Below are positions 7,073-14,341 of a DNA stretch of 15,684 nt, in pieces. The translations under genes were made by a program, and so were the position numbers. Under the pieces are notes generated by a model. It had not been told where the DNA came from. It ran no database searches and saw nothing but the letters and a program-made list of their open reading frames with translations. Within the stretch, counting starts at the first letter, position 1. The number at the start of each line of letters is the position of its first letter. Location: NCBI GenBank assembly GCA_950063125.1, contig CATLZI010000018.1, positions 1 through 15,684 on the forward strand, read 5' to 3'. This DNA comes from an uncultured Porticoccus sp. (lineage in GTDB: Bacteria > Pseudomonadota > Gammaproteobacteria > Pseudomonadales > Porticoccaceae).

Positions 7073-8497
7073 ATGAAATTGACTGTTCCTCGCTTTGACA
7101 AGGCTCAGGTTCTGGTGGTCGGTGATTTGATGCTGGATCGCTATTGGCATGGCAATACTTCCCGGATATCCCCTGAAGCCCCGGTCCCGGTTGTCAACGT
7201 AGCCCAGTGTGAGGACCGTATGGGCGGTGCGGGCAATGTGGCCCTGAATATTGCCACGCTGGGCGCCGGTGCGTCGCTGGTAGCTGTTGTCGGCCGGGAT
7301 GAAGCCGCCACAGCGTTGCGGACCCGTCTCGATTCCGCAGGCATCCACGCGGATCTGCAAGTTTCCGACACAAAACCGACCATTACAAAATTGCGGGTGA
7401 TCAGCCGACACCAGCAATTATTGCGCCTTGATTTTGAAGAAAGTTTTGCTGCGGCGGACTGCGATCAATTGCCTGCGAAAGTCGCCTCCCTGCTGGCCAA
7501 TGTCGGTGTGCTGGTGCTGTCCGATTATGCCAAAGGGGCACTGCAACAACCCCAGGAGTTCATTCGTGCCGCCCGGGATGCCGGCATTCCCGTGCTGGTG
7601 GATCCAAAGGGGACCGATTATGAGCGTTATCGTGGTGCCACGCTGCTGACGCCCAACCTTGCCGAGTTCGAGTCTGTGGTGGGGCCCTGTGAGAACGAAC
7701 AGGCACTGGAAGATAAGGGTGCTGCATTACTTGAGCAGCTGGACATCGATGCCCTGCTGATTACCCGCAGCGAGCAGGGGATGACCCTGTTGCGCAAGGG
7801 GGTGCGGGAGCTGCACCTGCCCGCCAGGGCACGTGAGGTGTTCGATGTCACTGGTGCCGGCGATACCGTTATCTCGGTGCTGGCCGCAGCGCTAGCCGCT
7901 GGTGAGAATTTGCCCGAGGCCGTGGCCATGGCCAATATTGCCGCCGGTATCGTGGTGGGCAAATTGGGCACGGCAACCGTGAGCATGCCGGAGCTGCGCC
8001 GCGCCATTCAACAGGAGCAGGGCTTCGAGCGGGGCGTGGTCAATGAAGAGCAGTTGGTCGCCGATGTGGCAGATGCTCGCGCCCATGGTGAGCGGATTGT
8101 ATTTACCAACGGTTGCTTTGACATTCTCCATGCCGGCCATGTGGGCTATCTGGAGCAGGCGCGGAAATTGGGTGACCGCTTGATCGTCGCGATCAATTCC
8201 GATGCGTCCGTGACCCGGCTCAAGGGTGAAGGCCGGCCGATCAATCCGGCAGACCGCCGTATGACGGTTTTGGCGGGCCTGGAGGCGGTCGACTGGGTGG
8301 TATCTTTTGAAGACGACACCCCGGAGCGGCTGCTTGAACTGATCCGTCCCGACATCCTGGTGAAAGGGGGTGATTACAGCCGTGAGCAGGTAGTGGGCTG
8401 GCAAATTGTCGAAGGCTATGGAGGCCAGATAGCAGCCCTGGATTTTCTGGACGACTGCTCTACAACGGCTATTGTCAGCAAAATTCAGAAAAAGTAA
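7073..8497 (+). CDS. hldE: Bifunctional D-glycero-beta-D-manno-heptose-7-phosphate kinase / heptose-1-phosphate adenylyltransferase HldE
   Basis: A 474-residue cytoplasmic enzyme making ADP-heptose for the LPS inner core; E. coli HldE is 477. The N-terminal ribokinase domain begins [15 protein letters not shown], continues with [11 protein letters not shown] and ends with the catalytic GAGD at 261-264. The C-terminal nucleotidyltransferase domain has [20 protein letters not shown] with the HxGH motif at 353-356, then [14 protein letters not shown] and [14 protein letters not shown]. An in-frame GTG 15 codons upstream (7028) is open, but the extra residues match nothing in the family, while MKLTVPRF matches E. 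coli MKVTLPEF. The ribosome site at the chosen ATG is weak (TTGGA). Alignment with E. coli is nearly gap-free from memory. In Pseudomonas msbA adjoins this gene; here it does not. It ends eight bases from the convergent aldo/keto reductase. Confidence 0.97.
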   Translation: MKLTVPRFDKAQVLVVGDLMLDRYWHGNTSRISPEAPVPVVNVAQCEDRMGGAGNVALNIATLGAGASLVAVVGRDEAATALRTRLDSAGIHADLQVSDTKPTITKLRVISRHQQLLRLDFEESFAAADCDQLPAKVASLLANVGVLVLSDYAKGALQQPQEFIRAARDAGIPVLVDPKGTDYERYRGATLLTPNLAEFESVVGPCENEQALEDKGAALLEQLDIDALLITRSEQGMTLLRKGVRELHLPARAREVFDVTGAGDTVISVLAAALAAGENLPEAVAMANIAAGIVVGKLGTATVSMPELRRAIQQEQGFERGVVNEEQLVADVADARAHGERIVFTNGCFDILHAGHVGYLEQARKLGDRLIVAINSDASVTRLKGEGRPINPADRRMTVLAGLEAVDWVVSFEDDTPERLLELIRPDILVKGGDYSREQVVGWQIVEGYGGQIAALDFLDDCSTTAIVSKIQKK

Positions 8498-8515
8498 GCA
8501 GTTACTTACTTTCTG
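8486..8515. terminator. Hairpin shared by convergent hldE and aldo/keto reductase ends
   Basis: AAAGTAAG (8491-8498), loop CAGTTA and CTTACTTT (8505-8512) are perfect inverted repeats; allowing two unpaired A's, the stem extends outward with CAGAAA (8486-8491) facing TTTCTG (8510-8515). An A-run precedes it and T-rich bases follow, so it could stop transcription from both sides. Both stop codons lie in its arms (8495-8497 for hldE, 8506-8508 for the reductase). Being A/T-rich and without a long U-tract, its strength is uncertain. Confidence 0.5.
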
Positions 8516-9312
8516 TTTCCTGGAGCTGCTGCCCGGATAGCTTTGTCAATGTTATCCCGCAGGTGAGTGGGGTTGATGGTGCCGATAATCGCACTGCTCA
8601 CGCCGGGATGCTGAAAAATCATCTGAAAGGTTTTTTGCACGGGATCTTCCCCTGTTGTCAGAGTGGCGTGGCCGCTGGCCAGCGCTTTCTTGATCAGGAT
8701 GCCTTTGTGCTGTGCCAGGCAATAATCGACCACCGGCAATTCGCGGTCGTACTGAAGATTCCAGGTCACCATGACCGCATCGGATTTTTCGGCGGCCAGC
8801 AGCCCCCCCTCGACGGTTTTTGTGGACATGCCAAAGGCGCGAATTTTCCCCTCTGCCTTGAGTTGGGCCAGCATATCCAGGGTGCCGTAGTCCCGTATGA
8901 TGGCCTCATCGTTGCCGTCGGAATGAACCAGCACAATATCGATCATTTCCGTGCGCAGGCGCTTCAGGCTGCGCTCGACGCTGAAGCGGGTATGCTCCGG
9001 GGTGAAATCATAGAATGACTTTCCCTGCTCGAACTCCTCGCCGACCTTGCTGCAGATGATCCATGCTTCCCGCTGTCCCTTCAGCAGCTGACCCAACCGG
9101 GTTTCACTGGTGCCGTAGGCGGGTGCGGTATCAATCAGGTTAATGCCGTGCTCCCGTGCCATGTTGATCAGTTGTGCGGCCTGTTGATCATCGGGTATGG
9201 CAAAGTCATTGGGGTATTTTACACCCTGATCACGGCCGAGTTTTACGGTGCCGAGACCGAGAATACTCACGTCGATACCGGTGTTGCCGAAGGGTCTTCT
9301 GGGCAGCACCAC
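8506..9312 (-). CDS. Aldo/keto reductase family protein
   Basis: A 268-residue protein of the NADPH-dependent aldo/keto reductase superfamily (TIM barrel), somewhat shorter than the usual 300-330. The start region RRPFGNTGIDVSILGLGT is typical. The catalytic tetrad is visible as Asp61 and Tyr66 in IDTAPAYGTSE, Lys89 in IICSKVG and His130 in IVLVHSDG. The C-terminal cofactor segment is represented by SSAIIGTINPTHLRDN. The start is GTG: its first base is the last base of the TAG stop of the upstream FAD oxidoreductase, so translation is probably coupled; a second GTG codon follows at once and could be used instead. I recall the same pair next to waaA and hldE in P. aeruginosa (PA4991-PA4992). 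The natural substrate is unknown, and a link to LPS is only positional. Confidence 0.9.
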   Translation of the reverse strand: MVLPRRPFGNTGIDVSILGLGTVKLGRDQGVKYPNDFAIPDDQQAAQLINMAREHGINLIDTAPAYGTSETRLGQLLKGQREAWIICSKVGEEFEQGKSFYDFTPEHTRFSVERSLKRLRTEMIDIVLVHSDGNDEAIIRDYGTLDMLAQLKAEGKIRAFGMSTKTVEGGLLAAEKSDAVMVTWNLQYDRELPVVDYCLAQHKGILIKKALASGHATLTTGEDPVQKTFQMIFQHPGVSSAIIGTINPTHLRDNIDKAIRAAAPGNRK

Positions 9313-10541
9313 TATTCTCCGAAAACCTTATGCCACGGCGTGGGAGCCAGTGGCGGATGCCCAAGAAAGCCAAGCTCTGGAATGGGTTCTGCTGAAGGTT
9401 GCAACAGGGATTGCTCCTGTATCAGGGCAATGGCTTCGTCGGCAAGGTTAGGTGTCAGGGTCAGTTTGGTGGGCCAGGCGACCATGACGTTCGGGCAGTT
9501 GTCTGCCCGGGAGACAAACGCTTTGTCGGGGCGGGCAAAATTGCGTTGTCGGGGTTCGGCGCGGTCCACCCGCAAGGTTGCCCACTGGGCATTGCCGAGA
9601 TCGATCCAGGGCATCAACGTACTGAGCTCCTGTCTGGCGGCCCCGATCAATTGCTCAGCCGATTGGTTGACGCCCTTCTCTGCCAGACTCCCCCCCAGGT
9701 ACCAGACCTGTGCGCCATCGGCGCAGGGGTGGCTGGAGATGGTCAGTCTGGGAGTGGTTTCTGCCCCCAGACAGTGACCATAAAACCGGTGTGGGTAATG
9801 GTGCTTGATCATGACCTGATGCAGTGGTCGGCGCTGCATTTGTGGAGCGGTTATACCGAGTTCGTTGAGCATGGCTTCATTGCCCTGCCCCCCGGTCAGT
9901 ACAAACTGGCGAGCGTCAAGCCGACGGGTCTGTTGGTCGTACTCGAAGTTGATGGCTGCGGATCGGTCGCTGTTGCGCAGCCAGCGAGCCTGTTGCCAGT
10001 CAATCTGAAAAATGCGTCCGGCGCAGCAGTTATCGGTCAGCGCTTTGACCACCGTGGGCACATCGAGAACCATATCCACCAGCTGATAGAGGCCGCCCTT
10101 GAAGGCGCTGTGCTGGAAAATAGCGGGCCGGTCCTTTTTGGCCACCTTGTTGACTCGCCCGCGGGTCGCCTTGCTGGCGAGAAAGGTGGTCATCCGTGAC
10201 AGTGCACTGCTGCTGGACCACAGGTAAAAATGATCGCTGAGAATGGCCGCGCCCCGGAGGTCAACGTCACCTTCGCCCGCCAGGCAGGCCCGCCAGTGAT
10301 CCGGCATGTCGGCAATGGCCTCCGAGGCACCGGTGATATTGCCGCTTAGGGTATATTTGATACCGCCGTGAATCATGCCCTGGCTGGCAGCCGTCTGGTC
10401 GCCGCCCAGTGCGGTTTGTTCAAGGAGTACCGCATTGTAGCCAGCCTTGACCAGCCTGTTGAGTAACCAGAGACCGGCGATACCGCCACCAATAATGGCG
10501 ACATCGCAACGGAGGTCGGTGTGGTTTCCACTTTTTTCCAT
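9312..10541 (-). CDS. FAD-dependent oxidoreductase, DAO/glycerol-3-phosphate dehydrogenase-like
   Basis: A 409-residue flavoprotein. The N-terminal FAD-binding Rossmann motif is CDVAIIGGGIAGLWLLNRL (GxGxxG at 18-23) with an acidic strand end VLLEQ, followed by TAASQGMIHGGIKYTL (around residues 50-65), which resembles the FAD-contacting region of glycerol-3-phosphate dehydrogenases and other D-amino-acid-oxidase-fold enzymes. LGGSLAEKGVNQS in the second half resembles the family's substrate/FAD cap region. It should oxidise a small hydroxy or amino substrate and may sit at the membrane through electron transfer, though no membrane segment is seen. No Shine-Dalgarno sequence is evident before the ATG. 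It leads a two-gene unit with the aldo/keto reductase and is divergent from waaA across a 155-base control region. Reaction unknown. Confidence 0.85.
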   Translation of the reverse strand: MEKSGNHTDLRCDVAIIGGGIAGLWLLNRLVKAGYNAVLLEQTALGGDQTAASQGMIHGGIKYTLSGNITGASEAIADMPDHWRACLAGEGDVDLRGAAILSDHFYLWSSSSALSRMTTFLASKATRGRVNKVAKKDRPAIFQHSAFKGGLYQLVDMVLDVPTVVKALTDNCCAGRIFQIDWQQARWLRNSDRSAAINFEYDQQTRRLDARQFVLTGGQGNEAMLNELGITAPQMQRRPLHQVMIKHHYPHRFYGHCLGAETTPRLTISSHPCADGAQVWYLGGSLAEKGVNQSAEQLIGAARQELSTLMPWIDLGNAQWATLRVDRAEPRQRNFARPDKAFVSRADNCPNVMVAWPTKLTLTPNLADEAIALIQEQSLLQPSAEPIPELGFLGHPPLAPTPWHKVFGE

Positions 10542-10563
10542 AGAAAATAGATAATCTTGTTGC

Positions 10564-10576
10564 CGCTCGCCGAGCG
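10564..10576. repeat. 13-base palindrome in the divergent control region
   Basis: CGCTCG, one centre base C, and CGAGCG form a perfect dyad 22 bases upstream of the FAD oxidoreductase ATG. Its position suggests a repressor or activator site for that gene, but palindromes of this size also arise by chance in GC-rich DNA. Confidence 0.3.
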
Positions 10577-10586
10577 ATGACTTCAG

Positions 10587-10616
10587 GGCCTGTCAGCCGT
10601 TTGTTTTTGACAGGCC
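10587..10616. promoter_or_regulatory. Perfect 9-base inverted repeat overlapping the waaA -35 box
   Basis: GGCCTGTCA (10587-10595) and TGACAGGCC (10608-10616) are exact inverted repeats separated by 12 bases. The right arm contains most of the TTGACA -35 box of the candidate waaA promoter. This geometry is that of an operator bound by a dimer that would block RNA polymerase. It lies upstream of the predicted start of transcription of waaA, so an RNA hairpin role is less likely. The binding protein is unknown. Confidence 0.5.
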
Positions 10617-10635
10617 AGACAGACGCTAGTATACC
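10607..10635 (+). promoter_or_regulatory. Candidate sigma70 promoter for waaA
   Basis: A consensus TTGACA (10607-10612), a 17-base spacer and TATACC (10630-10635; four of six matches to TATAAT) point toward waaA. Transcription would begin near 10642, about 55 bases before the preferred TTG start. This also argues against the in-frame ATG at 10577, which would be outside the transcript. Confidence 0.6.
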
Positions 10636-10684
10636 CTGCCCAATATCTTTATGCTTTGCGAAAATCCGCGCATTGCAGCGCAGC

Positions 10685-10690
10685 AGGAGA
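10685..10690 (+). promoter_or_regulatory. Ribosome binding site fixing the waaA start
   Basis: AGGAGA lies six bases before a TTG codon at 10697. It is the best Shine-Dalgarno sequence in the area and decides the start of waaA in favour of this TTG rather than the ATG 40 codons upstream. Confidence 0.75.
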
Positions 10691-10696
10691 CAGTTT

Positions 10697-11977
10697 TTGG
10701 CGCGTTTTCTCTATTCAGTATTGTTCTATCTGCTGACCCCCCTGATCCTGATACGTTTGCTGTGGCGAAGCGCCAGGGCACCGGCGTATCGTCGGCGCTG
10801 GCCGGAGCGCTTTGGTTTTGTGCCAACTATTGATCAAGACCAGACAACAAAAACGATCTGGGTTCATTCGGTTTCGCTGGGGGAGACCCTCGCTTCAGTG
10901 CCGATGGTTCGGCGGCTCCAGCAACGCTATCCCGAGTCGCAACTGGTGGTGACCACCATGACGCCGACCGGATCGGCCTGCGTCAAAAATTCTTTCGGTG
11001 ACACGGTCTATCATGTCTATGCCCCCTATGACCTACCCTGTGCGGTGAATCGTTTTCTGCGACGGGTCCGGCCGAATTTGCTGATCATCATGGAGACCGA
11101 ACTCTGGCCCAACCTGATTCATGGCTGCGCCGATCATAATATCCCCATCGTTCTGGCCAATGCTCGCCTGTCAGCAAAATCGGCACGGGGTTACCGACGA
11201 TTTGCCGCCCTGACGCGACCGATGTTGCAGCGTATCAATCACGTTGCTGTGCAGCACGAAGAAGACGGCAATCGGTTTCTGGCATTGGGTTTGCCCACAT
11301 CACAACTGCTGGTGACGGGGAATATCAAGTTTGACCTGACGCTGGATGAGCCATTGCGAACCAGGGCTGCACAACTCCGGGTCGAGTGGCAGGCGGGGTG
11401 TCGGCGCCCGGTTCTGTTGGTTGCCAGCACACATCGCGGGGAAGACGATATTTTGCTGGATGCTTTTGAGCGGATTTACCAACATTTCCCGTCACTGTTG
11501 TTGGTGCTGGTGCCGCGTCACCCGGAGCGCTTTGACGACGTGACACAGCGCTGTCTGACGAGGGGGTTAAACACCGTGCGCCGCAGCGAAGGAAAATCCC
11601 CCGCAATGACTGATCAGGTGCTGCTCGGCGATACCATGGGCGAACTGCTGGTATTTTTTGGCGCCTGCGATATTGCGTTTGTCGGCGGCAGTCTGGTGCC
11701 CACCGGTGGCCACAACCTGATTGAACCGGCAGCCTGGCAGGTGCCGGTATTGAGTGGGCCACATCTGTTTAATTTTGCCGATGTCTCGAGATTGCTGTTG
11801 GAGGCCGGCGGCATGGCCATTTGCAAAGATGCCCAGGCAATTGCCGATACCGTGGTAGGGCTGCTGGGCGATCCCGCTGCTGCCGCCCGGATGGGGGGGG
11901 CAGCAAAGATTGTGGCCGAGAAAAATCGCGGTGCGCTTGAGCGGTTGTTGGCGGTTATCGAACGCCAGCCTTGGTGA
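10697..11977 (+). CDS. waaA: 3-deoxy-D-manno-octulosonic acid (Kdo) transferase WaaA/KdtA
   Basis: The chosen start is TTG at 10697, giving 426 residues against 425 in E. coli. The frame stays open to an ATG at 10577, but the extra 40 residues are atypical and the promoter lies between the two. The N-terminal membrane anchor (about residues 2-22, FLYSVLFYLLTPLILIRLLW) is followed by the basic APAYRRRWPERFGF signature, WVHSVSLGET with the catalytic Glu at about 63, METELWPN, and in the C-terminal GT-B domain GGSLVPTGGHNLIEPAAW, the CMP-Kdo-binding region of GT30. WaaA adds Kdo to lipid IVA at the inner face of the cytoplasmic membrane, the step that follows lipid A assembly and precedes heptose addition. 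An eight-base G run (11893-11900) near the end encodes MGGA. The stop lies 23 bases inside the convergent tolC gene. Confidence 0.96.
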   Translation: MARFLYSVLFYLLTPLILIRLLWRSARAPAYRRRWPERFGFVPTIDQDQTTKTIWVHSVSLGETLASVPMVRRLQQRYPESQLVVTTMTPTGSACVKNSFGDTVYHVYAPYDLPCAVNRFLRRVRPNLLIIMETELWPNLIHGCADHNIPIVLANARLSAKSARGYRRFAALTRPMLQRINHVAVQHEEDGNRFLALGLPTSQLLVTGNIKFDLTLDEPLRTRAAQLRVEWQAGCRRPVLLVASTHRGEDDILLDAFERIYQHFPSLLLVLVPRHPERFDDVTQRCLTRGLNTVRRSEGKSPAMTDQVLLGDTMGELLVFFGACDIAFVGGSLVPTGGHNLIEPAAWQVPVLSGPHLFNFADVSRLLLEAGGMAICKDAQAIADTVVGLLGDPAAAARMGGAAKIVAEKNRGALERLLAVIERQPW

Positions 11978-13370
11978 CATTGATGGTCGGATCCAGCCAG
12001 GCATTGAGCTGATAAATATCTTCCGGGCTCAATTGACCAGCCACTTCCTTCAGGCGCAACAGGCTGCCGATATAATCGAAACGGGCGTTGGCGTAGTCAC
12101 GGCGTGCCTGGTAAAGGTTTTGCTGGGCGAGCAACACATCGACAATGTTGCGGGTTCCCGCATCGTAGCCAGCCTGGGTTGCTTCCAGTGCACTGGCTGC
12201 CGATGTGATGGCCTGGTTTCTGGCATTCACCCGGGCCTTGTCGGTGAGGACGGACAGGTGCTGAGAACGGGCCTGCTGCACGGTATTGCGTTGTGCGCCA
12301 GTAAAGACTTCGCTTGCTTCAACGGATCGATGGAAGGCCTGCCGGCGCTCGGCGCTGATCAGACCCCCGGTAAAAATGGGGATAGTCAGCTGCAGCCCCA
12401 CCACATGGCCGTCCTGCTTGGTTTCCGACGGGCTGATGTAATACGGGTTGGGGGGATCACTGATATCCCGCCCTCTAAATTCACTTTTTGACTGATCGTC
12501 AAAATAGGATATCGAGCCCGACAAAGTGGGGGCATGCTCGTATTTTTTCGAGTTGGCGTTTTCTTCGGCTGCATCCCGCTGGTATTTGGTGGCCTGCAGT
12601 GTGAAGTTATTCTGCAGGGCAAACTGAACCCAGTCTTCGCGGCTGAGGGGTTGGGGATCGACAATCGGGAAATCCGGCATCAGACCCGCCAGTTGTTCAT
12701 ACCGCTGGCCGGTGAGTACGGTTAAACCCTCAAAGGCGATATCCAGTGCACCGCGGATTTCCAGGGTGTTTACCTTGGCACTATCAAAGGCCGCCTGAGC
12801 TTCGTGGACATCGGTAATGGGCAGCAGGCCCACTTCGAAGCGCTCGGTAGTTTGTTCGAGTTGCCGCTGGATGGCTTTTTGTTCGGCCAGGGCCGTTTCC
12901 AGATTTTCTCTGGCCCGCAGAACCTCAAAATAGGCGTCGGCAGTGCGGAGGATCAGGAGCTGCTGGTCGGCGGCAAACTGTAGCCGGGCCTGTTCGCTGA
13001 GGGCTTTGCCCTGCTGGAAGGTGAACCAGGCGGGCAGGTCGAAAATTGGCTGTGTCAGGCTGATGGAATAGCCCTTTGTATCCGTATCCGTATGACCCTC
13101 ACGACCGAAGACAGCGCCCTGTCCCAGCACGGTGGTGTTTGCTCCGTCAGACTCCAGTTCTTCGTACTCGCCTCTTGCGGTAATTTGTGGCAGCAGGCCG
13201 GCACGGGCAATATTTTTTGACTCACTGCCCGCCCGGAATGCAGCCTGAGCGGCCCGCAATTGTGGGTCGTGTTCCACCGCCTGTTCATAAATCTGAGACA
13301 GCGTCTCGCCGACGGCAAAAGGGCTGATCAAAACCAGTGCCAGACAGCGTAGATGTTTCAAAGGGTGCAT
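11955..13370 (-). CDS. tolC: Outer-membrane efflux/secretion channel TolC
   Basis: A 471-residue outer-membrane factor, forming the trimeric barrel and alpha-helical tunnel that joins inner-membrane pumps and type I secretion systems to the outside. The preferred ATG (13370) has GGAAGGA six bases upstream; another in-frame ATG five codons earlier (13385) lacks such a site. The signal peptide HPLKHLRCLALVLISPFAVG is followed by ETLSQIYEQAVEHDPQLRAAQAAF, the classic start of the first OEP repeat. The second repeat begins near QFALQNNFTLQATKYQRDAAEENA. YDAGTRNIVDVLLAQQNLYQARRDY-type residues near the C terminus (the G-T-R-x4-D-V-L-x-A-Q core) are highly conserved in TolC. nudF is divergent, as in many gammaproteobacteria. 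Its 3' end overlaps waaA by 23 bases on the other strand. Confidence 0.95.
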   Translation of the reverse strand: MHPLKHLRCLALVLISPFAVGETLSQIYEQAVEHDPQLRAAQAAFRAGSESKNIARAGLLPQITARGEYEELESDGANTTVLGQGAVFGREGHTDTDTKGYSISLTQPIFDLPAWFTFQQGKALSEQARLQFAADQQLLILRTADAYFEVLRARENLETALAEQKAIQRQLEQTTERFEVGLLPITDVHEAQAAFDSAKVNTLEIRGALDIAFEGLTVLTGQRYEQLAGLMPDFPIVDPQPLSREDWVQFALQNNFTLQATKYQRDAAEENANSKKYEHAPTLSGSISYFDDQSKSEFRGRDISDPPNPYYISPSETKQDGHVVGLQLTIPIFTGGLISAERRQAFHRSVEASEVFTGAQRNTVQQARSQHLSVLTDKARVNARNQAITSAASALEATQAGYDAGTRNIVDVLLAQQNLYQARRDYANARFDYIGSLLRLKEVAGQLSPEDIYQLNAWLDPTINVTKAGVR

Positions 13371-13376
13371 CGGAAA

Positions 13377-13383
13377 TCCTTCC
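13377..13383 (-). promoter_or_regulatory. Ribosome binding site deciding the tolC start
   Basis: On the minus strand GGAAGGA lies six bases before the ATG at 13370. It would fall inside the gene if the earlier ATG at 13385 were used, so it supports the shorter protein and its compact signal peptide. Confidence 0.65.
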
Positions 13384-13406
13384 ATCAGGTGGCTTGTCAG
13401 CGCGAG

Positions 13407-13415
13407 AGTCTAGCA
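13407..13415 (-). promoter_or_regulatory. Possible extended -10 promoter for tolC
   Basis: The minus strand reads TGC followed by TAGACT, an extended -10 with four of six matches. No clear -35 is seen, which extended -10 promoters can tolerate. The leader would be about 30 bases. Just upstream lies a direct repeat ATGTTC-CA-ATGTTC that could be a regulator site. Tentative. Confidence 0.3.
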
Positions 13416-13664
13416 GATTTTGAACATTGGAACATAGCCCTGTCCTTGGAGCTGGGTTTCGAAATAGCCTGCGCAGCTGATGAGGTTTCAGGTATTGTGA
13501 ATGCTGGGAGTGACATGAGTTTGAGTCAGGAAAATTTGCCGGTTGGCCGTTTTTTGATGAGAGGATGTGCTGGTGGCGTGCTGGCCGTCAAGAGCCGTTT
13601 ATTGCCCCTGAAAGCATGACCCGCGAATGGGTATCGGTTACAGTGTAAAAAAAGGGGGTTGGCT

Positions 13665-14270
13665 ATGTCCGAGGCGGATCGCTACACGCGGAAAGATGTC
13701 GAGGTGCTCGGCCGTGAACAGGTGTTTCGTGGTTTTTTTTCGATGCTAAAACTGACCCTGAGGCACAAACTTTTCTCCGGTGAATGGTCAGAGCCCATTG
13801 TGCGGGAGTTATTCGAGCGGGGCAGTTGCGTGGGAGTGCTGCTCTATGACCCACAACATGAATTGTTAGCTCTGGCGGAACAGTTTCGCGTGGGTGCTCT
13901 GGCGGATGAAAACAGCCCTTGGTTGTATGAGGTAGTCGCCGGGATGGTTGAGCCGGGAGAAGAGCTTGAAGAAGTGGCCAGACGCGAGAGTTTTGAAGAG
14001 GCAGGGTTGACGCCTGACAGGTTGCTGCCGATCTGTGATTATTGGGTCAGTCCCGGTGGTACCAATGAAAGAATGTATCTGTTTTGCGCGCTCCTCGACC
14101 TGAGCAAAGCGGGCGGTATTTACGGGCTGGATCATGAAGCGGAAGATATTAAACTCCACATCATGCCACGGGCTGAGGCTTTTGCCCGGCTTGATGAAGG
14201 CCAGTGTAATAATGCAGCAACTACAATCAGCTTGATGTGGCTGCGGATGAATCACCCGCATTTTGTGTGA
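13665..14270 (+). CDS. nudF: ADP-ribose pyrophosphatase (Nudix hydrolase) NudF
   Basis: A 201-residue cytoplasmic hydrolase (E. coli NudF 209) that splits ADP-ribose into AMP and ribose 5-phosphate, removing a reactive sugar nucleotide from NAD turnover. The Nudix box, GX5EX7REUXEEXGU, is complete at residues 93-115, with REFEE-type core read here as RRESFEEAGL. Upstream, VGVLLYDPQHELLALAEQFR is the typical substrate-side strand, and YWVSPGGTNERMYLF after the box is characteristic of ADP-ribose-specific members. The ATG at 13665 is favoured by AGGGGG six bases upstream; a TTG two codons earlier is also open. A run of eight T at 13733-13740 encodes part of GFFSM. It leads the conserved nudF-DUF1249-cpdA series. 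Confidence 0.95.
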   Translation: MSEADRYTRKDVEVLGREQVFRGFFSMLKLTLRHKLFSGEWSEPIVRELFERGSCVGVLLYDPQHELLALAEQFRVGALADENSPWLYEVVAGMVEPGEELEEVARRESFEEAGLTPDRLLPICDYWVSPGGTNERMYLFCALLDLSKAGGIYGLDHEAEDIKLHIMPRAEAFARLDEGQCNNAATTISLMWLRMNHPHFV

Positions 14271-14341
14271 CAGATTACGCCATTTTTGATGCCGGGAAAG
14301 TCAAGTCGGCGAAAACGTGACTGAGTACTGTGAATCCGAAG

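Larger units (their letters stand above)
13371..13664. other. 294-base intergenic region between divergent tolC and nudF
   Basis: No convincing gene is seen. The tolC side holds its ribosome site and possible promoter. A direct repeat of GAACAT with eight-base period lies at about 13422-13435. The nudF side holds a perfect dyad TTACA-G-TGTAA at 13638-13648, just before the nudF ribosome site. One small open frame (13515-13619, 34 codons, GGGAG before its ATG) cannot be supported by composition or similarity. In Pseudomonas I recall thiC beside tolC; no thiC remnant or TPP riboswitch is evident here. Confidence 0.5.

Noticed and set aside
9148..9777. Plus-strand open frames across the aldo/keto reductase/FAD oxidoreductase junction (also 9399-10199)
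   Set aside because: They are antisense shadows of two proteins with clear catalytic motifs; their own translations show no domain and are low in complexity.
13353..13619. An 88-codon + strand frame starting inside tolC
   Set aside because: It begins opposite the tolC signal peptide, has no ribosome site at its first start and no recognisable sequence; only its last 34 codons are kept as a weak finding.
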